The position numbers were made by a program, and so were the translations under genes. This document shows, in pieces, positions 8,237 to 17,560 of a stretch of DNA of 48,531 nt. Below the pieces are notes generated by a model, which saw only the letters and a list, made by a program, of their open reading frames with translations, did not search any database and was not told the origin of the DNA. Positions within the stretch are counted from its first letter, which is position 1. Each line of letters begins with the position of its first letter. Origin of the DNA: an uncultured Eubacteriales bacterium (GTDB taxonomy: Bacteria > Bacillota > Clostridia > Christensenellales > Aristaeellaceae); the NCBI GenBank assembly GCA_900316415.1, contig ONCV01000015.1, positions 1 to 48,531 of the forward strand, written 5' to 3'.

Positions 8237-8303
8237 AGCATACCGCCGCCCGGGCTGAAGGTCAATCAAAAATTGAGCTATTTTATACTAAATTTACTAA
8301 ATT
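8237..8303 (-). promoter_or_regulatory. Promoter A of the rhamnosidase/CUT1 operon with upstream AATTTAGTA direct repeat
   Basis: On the minus strand TTGACC (8260-8265) and TATGCT (8237-8242) are separated by 17 bp. Upstream, 8286-8303 holds AATTTAGTA twice in tandem, and CTCAATT lies at 8271-8277. The repeat ends 20 bp before the -35 box. The same elements occur at the same distances in front of the second CUT1 operon (17442-17508). A shared activator or repressor site is the natural reading; the repeat position near -60 suits an activator. Confidence 0.75.
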
Positions 8304-8345
8304 CCGCCGGCGGCCGGGGAGTCCGGCGCCCGGAAACGGGAGGGC

Positions 8346-9824
8346 TCACGGCTGCCGGAAGCCGATGGTTTTCAGCTGCAGGCGGCCTTCGCCGGCGAAG
8401 CGGAGGAACAGCGCCCCGCAGCCCCGGAAGGGCGTGAGGGCGGCCCCGTCCAGGTGCCAGAGATCCGACTGAATCCGGACCGGCAGCCGGCCGAGCTCCC
8501 GGGTTCCCTCCGCGTCCTGAGCGATCTGAACCTCCCCGCGGAAATCCCCGCGCATTTCCAGCAGCAGGCGGTCCGGCTCCGCGTAGTCAAAATATTTGTA
8601 GCCCAGCACGGTTCCGTCCATGATGTCCGTAACGAACATCTCATTCCGCTCTTCCGTGATCCGGGTGTTCCGCAGGTTGATGGGATCGTTGTAATCGATG
8701 TGGGCCATGGTGCCCGGGCAGGTCATGTGGCAGCAGATGGCGGCGGGATAAAGCCCGTCGGCCTTCAGCGGCCCGGGATTCAGGCCGCAGCTGGTCATCT
8801 CGACCTGATCGATGCCGCCGTCGGGGCGGAGGGTGATCTTCTCCGCGCAGCCCTGGCGGGAGAACTCGCTGCCGGCGGTGGCCCGGTGATAGAAGATGTA
8901 GAAGTTCCCGTTCACCTCCACGATTCCGCCGTGGTTGTTGGACAGGGTGTAGGTCGGCCGGGTCTGTCCCCGGTAGCTGACATCGCCGTTGGAGATGATG
9001 ATGCCGCCGTAGCGGAAGCCCCCGTCCGGCCGGTCGCTGACGGCATAGCAGAGCTCGTGGCTCTTGTGGCTGGAATAGACGAAGTAGTACCTTCCCCGGA
9101 TCTTCCGGATGGAGGAGGCCTCAAAGAAGCCGTGGCCCTCAAAGCCCGTTCCCTTCGTGTGATGCCCGCCGGGGATCAGGGACTTCGGCGTGTACTTCAG
9201 GGTGAGCATGTCCGGCTCCAGCTCCGCCACCATGCTGTTTTCGCCCAGATGGATCTCCCGGAGCCCCCGGACCATTTCCCGCTTGTCCTCCGGCATCTGT
9301 TCGATTCCCTCCTCCGTGAATTCCGGAAGGAGCATCTCCTTCTCCTCCGCGGGACAGAAGCCGTAGTACAGGTAGACCCGGCCGTCGTCGTCCGTCAGCA
9401 CCGCGGGATCGAAGGGCATGAACTCCTTCAGCGTGCGCCCGTCGGCATACCGGACATGGCCGTGGAATTCAAAGGGCCCGGCGGGGGAGGCGGAAACCGC
9501 GACGCCGATTTCCGGATAGAAGGGGAAGCAGTAATACAGGTAGTACTTTCCGTCCGGCCCCCGGGTCACGTCCGGCGCCCAGAGCTGCATCCGGTTCTGC
9601 GCGTTGGTGGGGTCCTGCCGGCGGAGGTAGCTGGTTCCCTCGTCCCGCCAGGAGGTCAGGTCCTCCGCGGGGGCGGACCAGACGTTGTAGTCCCCGGGGC
9701 AGTAAACCCTGGCGTCCACCGCGTCGTGGGAACCGTAGACATAGACCCGCCCGTCAAAGAGATGGGGTTCGCCGTCGGGAATGTAGACACCCAGGGGAAG
9801 GTAGGGGTTGTAGATCTGCCGCAT
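8346..9824 (-). CDS. GH43 beta-xylosidase/alpha-L-arabinofuranosidase-like enzyme
   Basis: The 492-residue protein is a five-bladed propeller enzyme of family GH43, which cleaves arabinose, xylose or galactose units by inversion. Asp17 (IPDGEPH) fits the catalytic base, Asp139 ([11 protein letters not shown]) the pKa modulator and Glu235 (FFEASSIRK) the general acid. WAPDV near 83-86 is a further family motif. Residues after about 380 form a beta-rich C-terminal domain. There is no signal peptide. The start at 9824 follows GGAGGG by a normal gap; a frame opening at 9881 lacks one. It has its own promoter at 9911-9939 and lies upstream of, but 219 bp from, the CUT1 operon on the same strand. 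Substrate specificity cannot be read from sequence alone. Confidence 0.9.
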   Translation of the reverse strand: MRQIYNPYLPLGVYIPDGEPHLFDGRVYVYGSHDAVDARVYCPGDYNVWSAPAEDLTSWRDEGTSYLRRQDPTNAQNRMQLWAPDVTRGPDGKYYLYYCFPFYPEIGVAVSASPAGPFEFHGHVRYADGRTLKEFMPFDPAVLTDDDGRVYLYYGFCPAEEKEMLLPEFTEEGIEQMPEDKREMVRGLREIHLGENSMVAELEPDMLTLKYTPKSLIPGGHHTKGTGFEGHGFFEASSIRKIRGRYYFVYSSHKSHELCYAVSDRPDGGFRYGGIIISNGDVSYRGQTRPTYTLSNNHGGIVEVNGNFYIFYHRATAGSEFSRQGCAEKITLRPDGGIDQVEMTSCGLNPGPLKADGLYPAAICCHMTCPGTMAHIDYNDPINLRNTRITEERNEMFVTDIMDGTVLGYKYFDYAEPDRLLLEMRGDFRGEVQIAQDAEGTRELGRLPVRIQSDLWHLDGAALTPFRGCGALFLRFAGEGRLQLKTIGFRQP

Positions 9825-9910
9825 GATGAATCCCTCCAGTTCCGATGATTCTGCTGTTTCGGCGCATCCGGCAGGGCGCATCCGGTCTCCCCTGCCTGCC
9901 GATGGAGAAT

Positions 9911-9939
9911 ATTATACGTTTATTTCCCGAAAAGGACAA
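9911..9939 (-). promoter_or_regulatory. Promoter of the GH43 gene
   Basis: On the minus strand TTGTCC (9934-9939) and a perfect TATAAT (9911-9916) are spaced by 17 bp, about 87 bp before the GH43 start. The inverted repeat at 9926-9956 covers the -35 box. Confidence 0.75.
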
Positions 9940-9956
9940 GAAGATGTTTTTTCGGG
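9926..9956. repeat. Inverted repeat CCCGAAAA/TTTTCGGG over the GH43 -35 box (operator candidate)
   Basis: CCCGAAAA (9926-9933) is mirrored by TTTTCGGG (9949-9956) with 15 bp between them. The repeat surrounds the -35 hexamer of the GH43 promoter in the intergenic region shared with phosphoketolase. A repressor site controlling one or both genes is plausible but unproven. Confidence 0.45.
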
Positions 9957-10077
9957 CGGGGCGCCGGAGGGCGGCGGAAAGAAAAAAGGACCGGACAAGG
10001 GAAAACGGGAACCCGCATCGAAAGATATAAAATGGTCTGTCCCATCCAAATTGAATCAGTGGAAGGAGAACGAATCC

Positions 10078-12471
10078 ATGAACTCTCAGAATCCCTCGCT
10101 TTGCCCGGAAAAAGGCCCCCTGACCGAGGAACTGCTGGAGCGGATGAATCAATGGTTCCGCGCGGCGAACTACCTTTCGGCCGGACAGCTGTACCTGCTG
10201 GAGAACCCCCTGCTCCGGAAGCCCCTGACCCTGGACATGATCAAGAAGAAGATCGTCGGCCACTGGGGAACCGTGCCCGGACAGAATTTCGTCTTCGTGC
10301 ATCTGAACCGGGTCATCAAGCGGTATGACCTGGACCTGATCCTGCTGTCCGGCCCCGGCCACGGCGGCAACTTCTTTATCGCGAACGATTATCTCGACGG
10401 AACCTACTCCGAGGTCTATCCGAACATCTCCGAGGACGAGGCGGGCATGGCGAAGCTGTTCAAGCAGTTTTCCTTCCCGGGCGGCGTTCCCTCCCACTGC
10501 GCGCCGGAAACCCCCGGCTCCATCAACGAGGGCGGCGAGCTGGGCTACGGAATCGCCCATGCCTTCGGCGCGGTGTTTGACAATCCGGATCTGATCGCCG
10601 CGGTCACCGTGGGCGACGGCGAGGCGGAAACCGGCCCGCTGGCCACCTCCTGGCAGAGCAACAAATTCCTGAATCCGATTTCCGACGGAGCGGTGCTGCC
10701 CATTCTGCACCTGAACGGATACAAGATCGCGAACCCCACGGTCTTCGCCCGCATGAGCCATCAGGAGATCGTGGACTTCTTCCACGGCTGCGGCTGGGAG
10801 CCCTTCTTCGTGGAGGGCGACGATCCCATGACGATGCACCGGAAGATGGCGGAAACCATGGACACCGTCATCGAGCGGATCCGGGCGATTCAGCAGAAGG
10901 CCCGGGAGACAGGCGATCCCACGCGCCCCGTCTGGCCGATGATCGTGCTCCGGACGCCCAAGGGCTGGACCGGGCCGAAGGAAGTGGACGGCCAGCGGAT
11001 CGAGGGCAATTTCCTGGCGCACCAGGTGCCGATCTCCATGGCGAAGCCCGAGGAGCACCTGAAGATCCTGGATCAGTGGCTGCGGTCCTACCATCCGGAG
11101 GAACTCTTCGATGAAAACGGCCGGATCCTGCCGGAAATCCGGGCGCTGGCGCCGGAGGGAAATCACCGGATCGGCGCGAATCCCCACGCCAACGGCGGCC
11201 TGCTGCTGCGGGATCTGCGGCTGCCGGACTTCCGCGACTACGCCTTCGACACCCAGGGGCACGGCGAGCGGGAAGGCCAGGACATGACCGAACTGGGCAA
11301 GTTTGTCCGGGACATCTTCCGCCTGAACGCGGATGCCCGCAACTTCCGGATCTTCGGGCCAGATGAGACCAACTCCAACCGCCTGAACGCGGTGTTCGAG
11401 GTGGAGAACCGGGACTGGAACGCGGAGCGGTACGACACGGACGACCATCTGGCGGCGGACGGCCGCGTGATGGACTCCATGCTGTCCGAGCACATGTGCG
11501 AGGGCTGGCTGGAGGGGTATCTGCTCACGGGACGGCACGGCTTCTTCGCCACGTACGAAGCCTTCGCCCGGATCATCGACTCCATGGCCGCCCAGCACGC
11601 CAAGTGGCTGAAGGTCTGCAATCAGCTGCCCTGGCGGGAGGAGCTGGCTTCCCTGAACCTGATCATGGCCTCCACGGTCTGGCAGCAGGACCACAACGGC
11701 TTCACCCATCAGGATCCCGGCTTCATGGATCATATCGCCAACAAGAAGGCGGATGTGGTCCGGCTGTATCTGCCCCCGGACGCCAACTGCCTGCTGTCCA
11801 CCTTTGACCACTGCATCCGTTCCCGGAACTATGTGAACGTGATCGTGGCCTCGAAGCATCCGCGGCCCCAGTGGCTTTCGATGCCGGAGGCGGTGAAGCA
11901 CTGCACGCAGGGCATCGGCATCTGGGACTGGGCCAGCAATGACCAGGGGCAGGAGCCGGACATCGTTTTCGCCTGCGCCGGCGAGACCCCGACGCTGGAG
12001 GCGCTGGCGGCCGTTTCCATCCTGAACAGCGAGCTGCCGGAGGTGAAGATCCGCTTCATCAACGTCGTCGACCTGTTCAAGCTGCAGCCCGCCACGGAGC
12101 ATCCCCACGGCCTGACGGACGCGGAATACGACATCCTGTTCACCCAGGACAAGCCCGTCATCTTCGCCTTCCACGGCTATTCCAGCCTGGTGCACGAGCT
12201 GACCTACCGGCGGCACAACAACCGGCTGATGCATGTCCGGGGCTACAAGGAGGAGGGCACCATCACGACGCCCTTCGACGTCCGGGTGCAGAACCATGTG
12301 GACCGCTTCCACCTGGTGCAGGAGGCGATCAAGTATCTGCCGCAGCTGGGCAACCGCGGCGCCTATCTCTATCAGAAGATGAGCGACAAGCTGGTGGAGC
12401 ACAAGCAGTACATCCATCAGTACGGCGAGGACCTGCCCGAGGTCGCCGGATGGAAGTTCAACCGCGAATAA
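10078..12471 (+). CDS. xfp: Xylulose-5-phosphate/fructose-6-phosphate phosphoketolase
   Basis: The 797-residue protein is full length for the family. It uses thiamine diphosphate to split xylulose 5-phosphate (or fructose 6-phosphate) with phosphate, giving acetyl phosphate and glyceraldehyde 3-phosphate (or erythrose 4-phosphate). Seen motifs include SGPGHGG near residue 95, the ThDP-binding GDGEAETGP with NG about 30 residues on, [11 protein letters not shown] near 428 and [13 protein letters not shown] near 540. AAGGAGAA precedes the ATG at 10078; upstream in-frame codons lack a ribosome site. It is divergent from the GH43 gene and ends at a strong terminator, so it is a single-gene unit. 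Together with the arabinosidases in this window it suggests pentose catabolism through acetyl phosphate. Confidence 0.96.
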   Translation: MNSQNPSLCPEKGPLTEELLERMNQWFRAANYLSAGQLYLLENPLLRKPLTLDMIKKKIVGHWGTVPGQNFVFVHLNRVIKRYDLDLILLSGPGHGGNFFIANDYLDGTYSEVYPNISEDEAGMAKLFKQFSFPGGVPSHCAPETPGSINEGGELGYGIAHAFGAVFDNPDLIAAVTVGDGEAETGPLATSWQSNKFLNPISDGAVLPILHLNGYKIANPTVFARMSHQEIVDFFHGCGWEPFFVEGDDPMTMHRKMAETMDTVIERIRAIQQKARETGDPTRPVWPMIVLRTPKGWTGPKEVDGQRIEGNFLAHQVPISMAKPEEHLKILDQWLRSYHPEELFDENGRILPEIRALAPEGNHRIGANPHANGGLLLRDLRLPDFRDYAFDTQGHGEREGQDMTELGKFVRDIFRLNADARNFRIFGPDETNSNRLNAVFEVENRDWNAERYDTDDHLAADGRVMDSMLSEHMCEGWLEGYLLTGRHGFFATYEAFARIIDSMAAQHAKWLKVCNQLPWREELASLNLIMASTVWQQDHNGFTHQDPGFMDHIANKKADVVRLYLPPDANCLLSTFDHCIRSRNYVNVIVASKHPRPQWLSMPEAVKHCTQGIGIWDWASNDQGQEPDIVFACAGETPTLEALAAVSILNSELPEVKIRFINVVDLFKLQPATEHPHGLTDAEYDILFTQDKPVIFAFHGYSSLVHELTYRRHNNRLMHVRGYKEEGTITTPFDVRVQNHVDRFHLVQEAIKYLPQLGNRGAYLYQKMSDKLVEHKQYIHQYGEDLPEVAGWKFNRE

Positions 12472-12488
12472 AACCTGGTTTTCCCTTC

Positions 12489-12517
12489 ACTGGCAGCGAA
12501 AGCTGCCAGTTTTTTTT
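12489..12517 (+). terminator. Rho-independent terminator of phosphoketolase
   Basis: ACTGGCAGC (12489-12497) and GCTGCCAGT (12502-12510) form a perfect 9-bp stem with a GAAA loop, followed by eight T. It starts 18 bp after the stop codon. Confidence 0.95.
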
Positions 12518-12579
12518 CGCCCTGAACGAATTCCACGCCAATCTGGGCCAACAGGGGCCAGCCGTCCGGCCCGGGGGCA

Positions 12580-12981
12580 TCAGGACATCCGGCTTCGGAC
12601 CGCGTCCAGCAGCATCCGGTCGGCGGGAAGCCAGGGGACACTGTCCAGGCTGTCCCGGGTCAGCCATCGGGCATCCTCCGCCTCGAGCAGCGTGAGGCGG
12701 CCCGAGACGACCTCGCACCAGAAGCACTGCATGGACAGGTGAAAGGACGGGTAATCGTATTCGATCGTATCGATCCGATTGCCGACCCGGATTTCCGTCT
12801 CCAGCTCCTCCCGGATCTCCCGGACCAGGGCCTGCTGCGGGGTTTCCCCGGGCTCCGTCTTTCCCCCGGGGAATTCCCAGAATCCCCGGTACTCCCCATA
12901 GCCCCGGGCGGTGGCGAAGACGGTTTGTTTCGTTTCGAAGGATTCGCAGATCACCGCCGCGACCACATGGACTGTTTTCAT
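12580..12981 (-). CDS. Nudix hydrolase, NudG/MutT-like (deoxy)nucleoside triphosphate pyrophosphatase
   Basis: The 133-residue protein matches the small MutT/CTP pyrophosphohydrolase type that cleans the nucleotide pool. The Nudix box runs from about residue 38 to 60: GGKTEPGE, then REIREELE. The conserved Gly after the REUXEE core is Glu here (EELET), a variant also met in NudG-like proteins. FWEFPGGK just before it is typical. GAGGTAAG lies upstream of the ATG. It converges on phosphoketolase and is divergent from the GH2 gene. Exact substrate is not determinable. Confidence 0.85.
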   Translation of the reverse strand: MKTVHVVAAVICESFETKQTVFATARGYGEYRGFWEFPGGKTEPGETPQQALVREIREELETEIRVGNRIDTIEYDYPSFHLSMQCFWCEVVSGRLTLLEAEDARWLTRDSLDSVPWLPADRMLLDAVRSRMS

Positions 12982-13015
12982 GCTGCCTTACCTCGTTTCC
13001 CTGTGCTGTTTCCTC

Positions 13016-13044
13016 ATTAAATCAGGCGGAAGGCGATCCGTCAA
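13016..13044 (-). promoter_or_regulatory. Promoter of the Nudix gene
   Basis: On the minus strand TTGACG (13039-13044) and TTTAAT (13016-13021) have a 17-bp spacer, 34 bp before the Nudix start codon. Confidence 0.6.
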
Positions 13045-13081
13045 GGGGCATGGATCCCGCGGCCGCGCCGACTTTTTGCCC

Positions 13082-13110
13082 TTTTCTTTTGCCGGGATAC
13101 CCGGTATAAT
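13082..13110 (+). promoter_or_regulatory. Promoter of the GH2/beta-glucuronidase pair with overlapping palindrome
   Basis: A perfect TATAAT lies at 13105-13110. The only -35 candidate at 17 bp is a weak TTTTCT (13082-13087). The spacer holds the palindrome CCGGGATACCCGG (13092-13104), directly against the -10 box. A weak -35 plus an operator-like palindrome suggests regulated expression, which is inference. Confidence 0.5.
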
Positions 13111-13165
13111 GACCGTATCACCAGAAAGAAAGCCCGCGGAAACCAAGCGGGACGGAGGAAGAAAA

Positions 13166-15631
13166 ATGAAGAAAATCAACATCAACCGGGGATGGGAATT
13201 CCGGCACGGGATGATGCAGCCCTGGACGCGCCTGGAGCAGGACGTCCGGCTGGTCAACCTGCCCCACGATTACATGATTGAGTCCGATGTCCGGGAGGAC
13301 GCTCCGGCCAAGGCGGCCAGCGGATTCTTTACCGCGGGGGTGGCGTGCTACAACCGGAAGGTGGAAATCCCCGCGGAATGGGAGGGGCAGCGGGTTTACC
13401 TGTATTTCGACGGGGCGATGATGAACGCCACCGTCGAGGTGAACGGCGCGAAGGCGGGCCTGCACCACTACGGGTATTCCCCGTTCTGGGTGGATCTTTC
13501 CGATCTCTGCACCTTCGGGCAGGAGAACCGGATCACTGTGACGGTGAACCCCAGCATGCAGCCCAACTCCCGGTGGTATTCCGGGGCGGGGCTGTTCCGG
13601 GGCGCCGCGCTGATGACCGGGCCGGCGATCCATATCGTGCCGGACGGGATCTTCGGCTTTACGAAAAAGATCGAGGAGGACACCGCCTTCCTGGAGCTGC
13701 GGGCGGAGGTGGAAAACCATACCCTGAAGCCCCACCTGGCGGAGGTGGCCTTCACGCTGGAGGGCGTCACCCGGACGGTTCGGGTGCAGCTGGATCCCGG
13801 CGCCGTGACCGGGGTCCGGACCACCATGACGCTGGATCATCCGCGGCTGTGGAGCGCGGAGGAGCCGAACTGCTGCCGGCTGGAGGCGGCGGTCACGGAT
13901 CTGGGCATCTTCACGACCCATCATGTTCCGACGGAAAACGGCACCGCGGACCGGGCGGAAACCCTCTTCGGCATCCGGACGGTGGACGCGGATGTCCGCC
14001 ACGGGCTGCGGATCAACGGGAAGACCGTGAAGCTGAAGGGCGGCTGCCTCCATCATGACAACGGCCTGCTCGGCGCGGTGTCCCTGCCGGACGCGGAAGA
14101 ACGCAAGATGAGGAAGATGAAGGAGCTGGGCTTCAACGCGATCCGCACGACGCACAATCCGCCTTCCGCGGCGCTGCTGGAGGCCTGCGACCGGGTTGGT
14201 ATGTACGTGTTTGACGAGGCGTTCGACGCCTGGGGCATGGGCAAGATGCCCGGGGACTACAACCAGTTCTTCGCCACGGACTGGCAGGCCGATCTGGAGG
14301 CCTTCGTGCGGCGGGACCGCCCGCATCCCTCCGTCATCATCTGGTCCACGGGCAACGAGATCACGGAGCGGGCGGGCCTGGGGGACGGATACGCCCTGGC
14401 GCGGAAGCTGGCCGACCGGGTGCGGGAGATGGATCCTTCCCGGCCGGTGTCCAACGGGATCTGCTCCTTCTGGAACGGGCTGGACGATCAGATGACCGCC
14501 GATATGATGGCGAAAACCGAGGAAGCCATGGGGCAGAACGCGGACCTGCTGGGCGAGCGGGATCTGCTGTGGGAAAACGCCACCGAGCCCTTTGCCGCGG
14601 GGCTGGACGTGGTGGGATACAACTATCTGGAAGGCAAATACGAACAGGACCATGAGCTGTTCCCGGAGCGGGTCATCCTCGGAAGCGAGAACTTCCCGAA
14701 GGAGGTGGGCCTGCACTGGCCCATGATCGAGCGGACGCCCTACGTTCTCGGGGAATTTACGTGGACGGCGTGGGACTACATCGGGGAGGCCGGCATCGGC
14801 CGGGCGGTGTTTGTGGAGCCGGATGATCCGCTGCTGAAGATGGGACCCTGGGCGCTGCAGTCCCACGGATCCGGATTCCCCTGGCGGACGGCCAATGACG
14901 CGGACTTTGACATCCTCGGAAACGTGCGGCCCCAGGGCGTCTACCGCAGCATCGTGTTCGGCAGCGACCGGACGGGGCTGTTCAGCTATGACCCGGCGGT
15001 GTACGGAAAGACGGAACTGCTATCCAGCTGGGGCTTCCTCGGGGTGGAGCCATGCTGGACCTGGCGCGGGCAGGAAGGAAAGCCCGTGAAGGTGGTCGTG
15101 TTCTCCCGCGCGGAAGAGGTGGCGCTGCGGCTGAACGGGCAGGAGATCGCCCGGGGGAAGGCCGGCGAACAGGAGAGCCCGGACCTGCCGCTGTCCTTCT
15201 GCTTCGAGACGGTCTACACCCCCGGAACCCTTGAGGCCGTGAGCTACCGGGCGGGGAAGGAGATTTCCCGGGACGTCCTCGAGACCGCGGGAGCGCCCGC
15301 GAAGCTGCGGCTGACGCCGGAGACGGACGCGCTGCGGGCGGACGGCGAGAGCCTGTGCTATGTGAACGTGGAGGTGCTGGACGCGGAGGGCCGGCTGGTT
15401 CCCGACGCGGAGATTGCCCTGACGGCCGCGGCGGACGGGGAGGCCGCGCTGCAGGGATTCGGATCCGGCGCGTGCGTGACGGCGGAGAACTATACGGCCG
15501 GACGCTTCACCACCTGGCACGGCCGGGCGATGGCCGTGCTGCGGGCCGGCGCGAAGGCCGGGGAAGTCCGACTGACGGTGGCCGGGGACGGCCTGGAGGC
15601 GGTTTCGCTGACGGTCCCGGTGAAGGAATAA
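13166..15631 (+). CDS. GH2 beta-galactosidase-like glycoside hydrolase
   Basis: The 821-residue protein has the GH2 order: sugar-binding jelly roll (about 10-170), Ig-like domain, TIM barrel (about 275-560), a DUF4982-type domain (about 620-690) and a C-terminal bacterial Ig-like domain (about 710-820). The acid/base Glu is in STGNEITE near residue 395, and the nucleophile Glu is probably in GSENFPKE near 510. GEFTWTAWDYIGE follows as in the beta-galactosidase branch. There is no signal peptide. GGAGGAAG lies just before the ATG at 13166. The gene is translationally close (12 bp) to beta-glucuronidase. Beta-galactosidase is the likeliest activity, but GH2 members of this layout also act on other beta-linked sugars. 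Confidence 0.85.
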   Translation: MKKININRGWEFRHGMMQPWTRLEQDVRLVNLPHDYMIESDVREDAPAKAASGFFTAGVACYNRKVEIPAEWEGQRVYLYFDGAMMNATVEVNGAKAGLHHYGYSPFWVDLSDLCTFGQENRITVTVNPSMQPNSRWYSGAGLFRGAALMTGPAIHIVPDGIFGFTKKIEEDTAFLELRAEVENHTLKPHLAEVAFTLEGVTRTVRVQLDPGAVTGVRTTMTLDHPRLWSAEEPNCCRLEAAVTDLGIFTTHHVPTENGTADRAETLFGIRTVDADVRHGLRINGKTVKLKGGCLHHDNGLLGAVSLPDAEERKMRKMKELGFNAIRTTHNPPSAALLEACDRVGMYVFDEAFDAWGMGKMPGDYNQFFATDWQADLEAFVRRDRPHPSVIIWSTGNEITERAGLGDGYALARKLADRVREMDPSRPVSNGICSFWNGLDDQMTADMMAKTEEAMGQNADLLGERDLLWENATEPFAAGLDVVGYNYLEGKYEQDHELFPERVILGSENFPKEVGLHWPMIERTPYVLGEFTWTAWDYIGEAGIGRAVFVEPDDPLLKMGPWALQSHGSGFPWRTANDADFDILGNVRPQGVYRSIVFGSDRTGLFSYDPAVYGKTELLSSWGFLGVEPCWTWRGQEGKPVKVVVFSRAEEVALRLNGQEIARGKAGEQESPDLPLSFCFETVYTPGTLEAVSYRAGKEISRDVLETAGAPAKLRLTPETDALRADGESLCYVNVEVLDAEGRLVPDAEIALTAAADGEAALQGFGSGACVTAENYTAGRFTTWHGRAMAVLRAGAKAGEVRLTVAGDGLEAVSLTVPVKE

Positions 15632-15643
15632 GGAGGAAACAGC

Positions 15644-17443
15644 ATGATGTCAGAACTGTATCCGGTCAGCAACGAGATCCGCCTGGCGCAGCGGCTGGAC
15701 GGGCTGTGGCGGTTCCGGTTTGACCCGAGGGGCGAGGGCATGGCGGAGGACTGGGCCGGCCGGGGGCTGCCGGATCCGATTTCCATGCCGGTGCCCGCCA
15801 GCTTCGCGGATCTCTTCACCGGGGCCGCGCAGCGGGACTACTGCGGCGACTTCTGGTACGAAACGGATGTCTTCGCCCAGGAGGTGCGGCCGGACGAAAG
15901 GTATTCTGTCCGCTTCGGCAGCGTGACCCACCGGTGCCGGATCTTCCTGAACGGGGAGCTGGCCGGGGAGCACGAGGGCGGATTCCTGCCTGTGACCGCG
16001 GAGGTCACCGGGCTGATCCGGCCCGGGCGCAATCGGCTGACGGTGCTGGCGAACAACGAGCTGAACGAAACCAGCATTCCCGCCGGCGCGGTGCGGACGA
16101 AGCCGGACGGCACGAAGGCCGCGCAGGGGTACTTTGACTTTTTCAACTACGCGGGAATCCACCGCAGCGTCTGGCTGGTGCGGACGCCTGCGGAGGCCAT
16201 CGCGGATTACAGCGTGAGCTTCCGCCTGGAGGAAGGGGCGGCGGTCGTTTCCTATTGCGTGGAGACGGAGGGCGGCGGGGACGGACAGATCTCCCTGCTG
16301 CTGACGGACCGGGAGGGCCGGGAGGCGGCCCGCGCCGGGGGCCGGCAGGGCGAAATGCGGGTGCCCCATCCCCACCTCTGGCAGGTCCGGAACGCGTACC
16401 TCTATACGCTGACCATCCGCCTGACGAAGGACGGAAAGCTTCTGGACCGGTACGACGCGCCGGTGGGCATCCGGACCGTGGCCATCGAGGACGGCAGGAT
16501 TCGGGTGAACGGGCAGCCCGTCTACCTGAAGGGCTTCGGAAAGCATGAGGATTCCGAGATCCTGGGCCGGGGGTTCAATTACGCCGTCGCGAAGCGGGAT
16601 TACGAATGCATGAAGTGGATCGGGGCCAACTGCTTCCGCACCAGCCATTATCCCTACGCGGAGGAATGGTATCAGATGGCGGATCAGGAGGGCTTCCTGA
16701 TCATCGACGAGGTGCCCGGCGTCGGCCTGATGCGCAGCTTTGCCAATTTCGCGGCGGCCGGCGCGGGGAAGTCCAACGGCTTCTTCGGGGACTGCCCGGA
16801 TGTGGAGCTGCTGGGACGGAACCACCGGGCCGCGGTGGAGGAGATGATCCTGCGGGACCGGAACCATCCCTCCGTCATCGCCTGGAGCATTTTCAACGAG
16901 GCGGAAACCACGACGCCGGCGGCCCATGACTATTTCGCGCCGCTCTTCGCGGCCGCGCGGCAGCTGGATCCCCAGAAGCGCCCGGTGACCGGCGTGCTGG
17001 AGAAAACCAGCAGCCCGGAGAAGTGCCGCTGCTGGCCGCTGATGGATTTCATCTGCCTGAACCGCTACTACGGCTGGTACATCAGCGGGGGCGACCTGGA
17101 GGAGGCCCGGCGGCAGTTCGAGGAGGAGATGGATCAGTGGGCCGAGAAGGCGCCGAACGTTCCCTTCGTGTTCACGGAGTTCGGAACGGACACGCTGGAC
17201 AGCCTGCACAAGCTGCCCAGCGTGATGTGGAGCCAGGAATACCAGCAGGAATACATGGAAATGAACTTCCGCGTCTTTGACCGCTATCCCTTCGTTCAGG
17301 GCGAGCTGGCCTGGAACTTCGCGGATTTCCAGACCGGGCAGGGGATCATGCGGGTGAACGGCAACAAAAAGGGCCTGTTCTCCCGGAACCGGCAGCCCAA
17401 GGAGGCGGCCTGGGCATTCCGCCGCCGGTGGGCGCAGAAATAA
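15644..17443 (+). CDS. uidA: Beta-glucuronidase (GH2)
   Basis: The 599-residue protein releases glucuronic acid from beta-glucuronides. It has the usual GH2 jelly roll, Ig-like domain and TIM barrel. FNEAET near residue 418 carries the acid/base Glu and FTEFGTDT near 511 the nucleophile. NGNKKGLFSRNRQPK near 572 contains the Asn-x-Lys motif that binds the glucuronate carboxylate and separates these enzymes from beta-galactosidases. AGGAGG overlaps the stop codon of the preceding GH2 gene, so the pair is co-translated. The stop codon overlaps the regulatory repeat of promoter B. No signal peptide is present, implying uptake of glucuronides before cleavage. Confidence 0.93.
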   Translation: MMSELYPVSNEIRLAQRLDGLWRFRFDPRGEGMAEDWAGRGLPDPISMPVPASFADLFTGAAQRDYCGDFWYETDVFAQEVRPDERYSVRFGSVTHRCRIFLNGELAGEHEGGFLPVTAEVTGLIRPGRNRLTVLANNELNETSIPAGAVRTKPDGTKAAQGYFDFFNYAGIHRSVWLVRTPAEAIADYSVSFRLEEGAAVVSYCVETEGGGDGQISLLLTDREGREAARAGGRQGEMRVPHPHLWQVRNAYLYTLTIRLTKDGKLLDRYDAPVGIRTVAIEDGRIRVNGQPVYLKGFGKHEDSEILGRGFNYAVAKRDYECMKWIGANCFRTSHYPYAEEWYQMADQEGFLIIDEVPGVGLMRSFANFAAAGAGKSNGFFGDCPDVELLGRNHRAAVEEMILRDRNHPSVIAWSIFNEAETTTPAAHDYFAPLFAAARQLDPQKRPVTGVLEKTSSPEKCRCWPLMDFICLNRYYGWYISGGDLEEARRQFEEEMDQWAEKAPNVPFVFTEFGTDTLDSLHKLPSVMWSQEYQQEYMEMNFRVFDRYPFVQGELAWNFADFQTGQGIMRVNGNKKGLFSRNRQPKEAAWAFRRRWAQK

Positions 17444-17508
17444 TTTAGTAAATTTAGTAAAAAAGGACTCAATTATCGGTTGTGTTTCAGCTCCCGCTCT
17501 GCTATAAT
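17442..17508 (+). promoter_or_regulatory. Promoter B of the second CUT1 operon with AATTTAGTA direct repeat
   Basis: AATTTAGTA is repeated in tandem at 17442-17459. CTCAATT is at 17468-17474, TTGTGT (-35) at 17480-17485 and TATAAT (-10) at 17503-17508, with a 17-bp spacer. All distances equal those in promoter A (8237-8303), although the sequences between the elements differ. The weak -35 and good -10 suit an activator bound upstream. Confidence 0.78.
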
Positions 17509-17520
17509 GCAACCACTCAG

Positions 17521-17534
17521 TCGGATGTATCCGA
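17521..17534 (+). other. Small inverted repeat just after the promoter B start point
   Basis: TCGGAT and ATCCGA flank a two-base centre. It falls near +6 to +20 of the expected transcript. It may be a 5' mRNA hairpin or an operator; promoter A has no counterpart. Confidence 0.35.
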
Positions 17535-17560
17535 TGGAAGGAAAAAGAGGAGGAAATCAC

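Noticed and set aside
9754..12417. An 887-codon open frame on the minus strand opposite phosphoketolase
   Set aside because: The plus strand carries all phosphoketolase motifs; the opposite frame is low-complexity and lacks a start signal.
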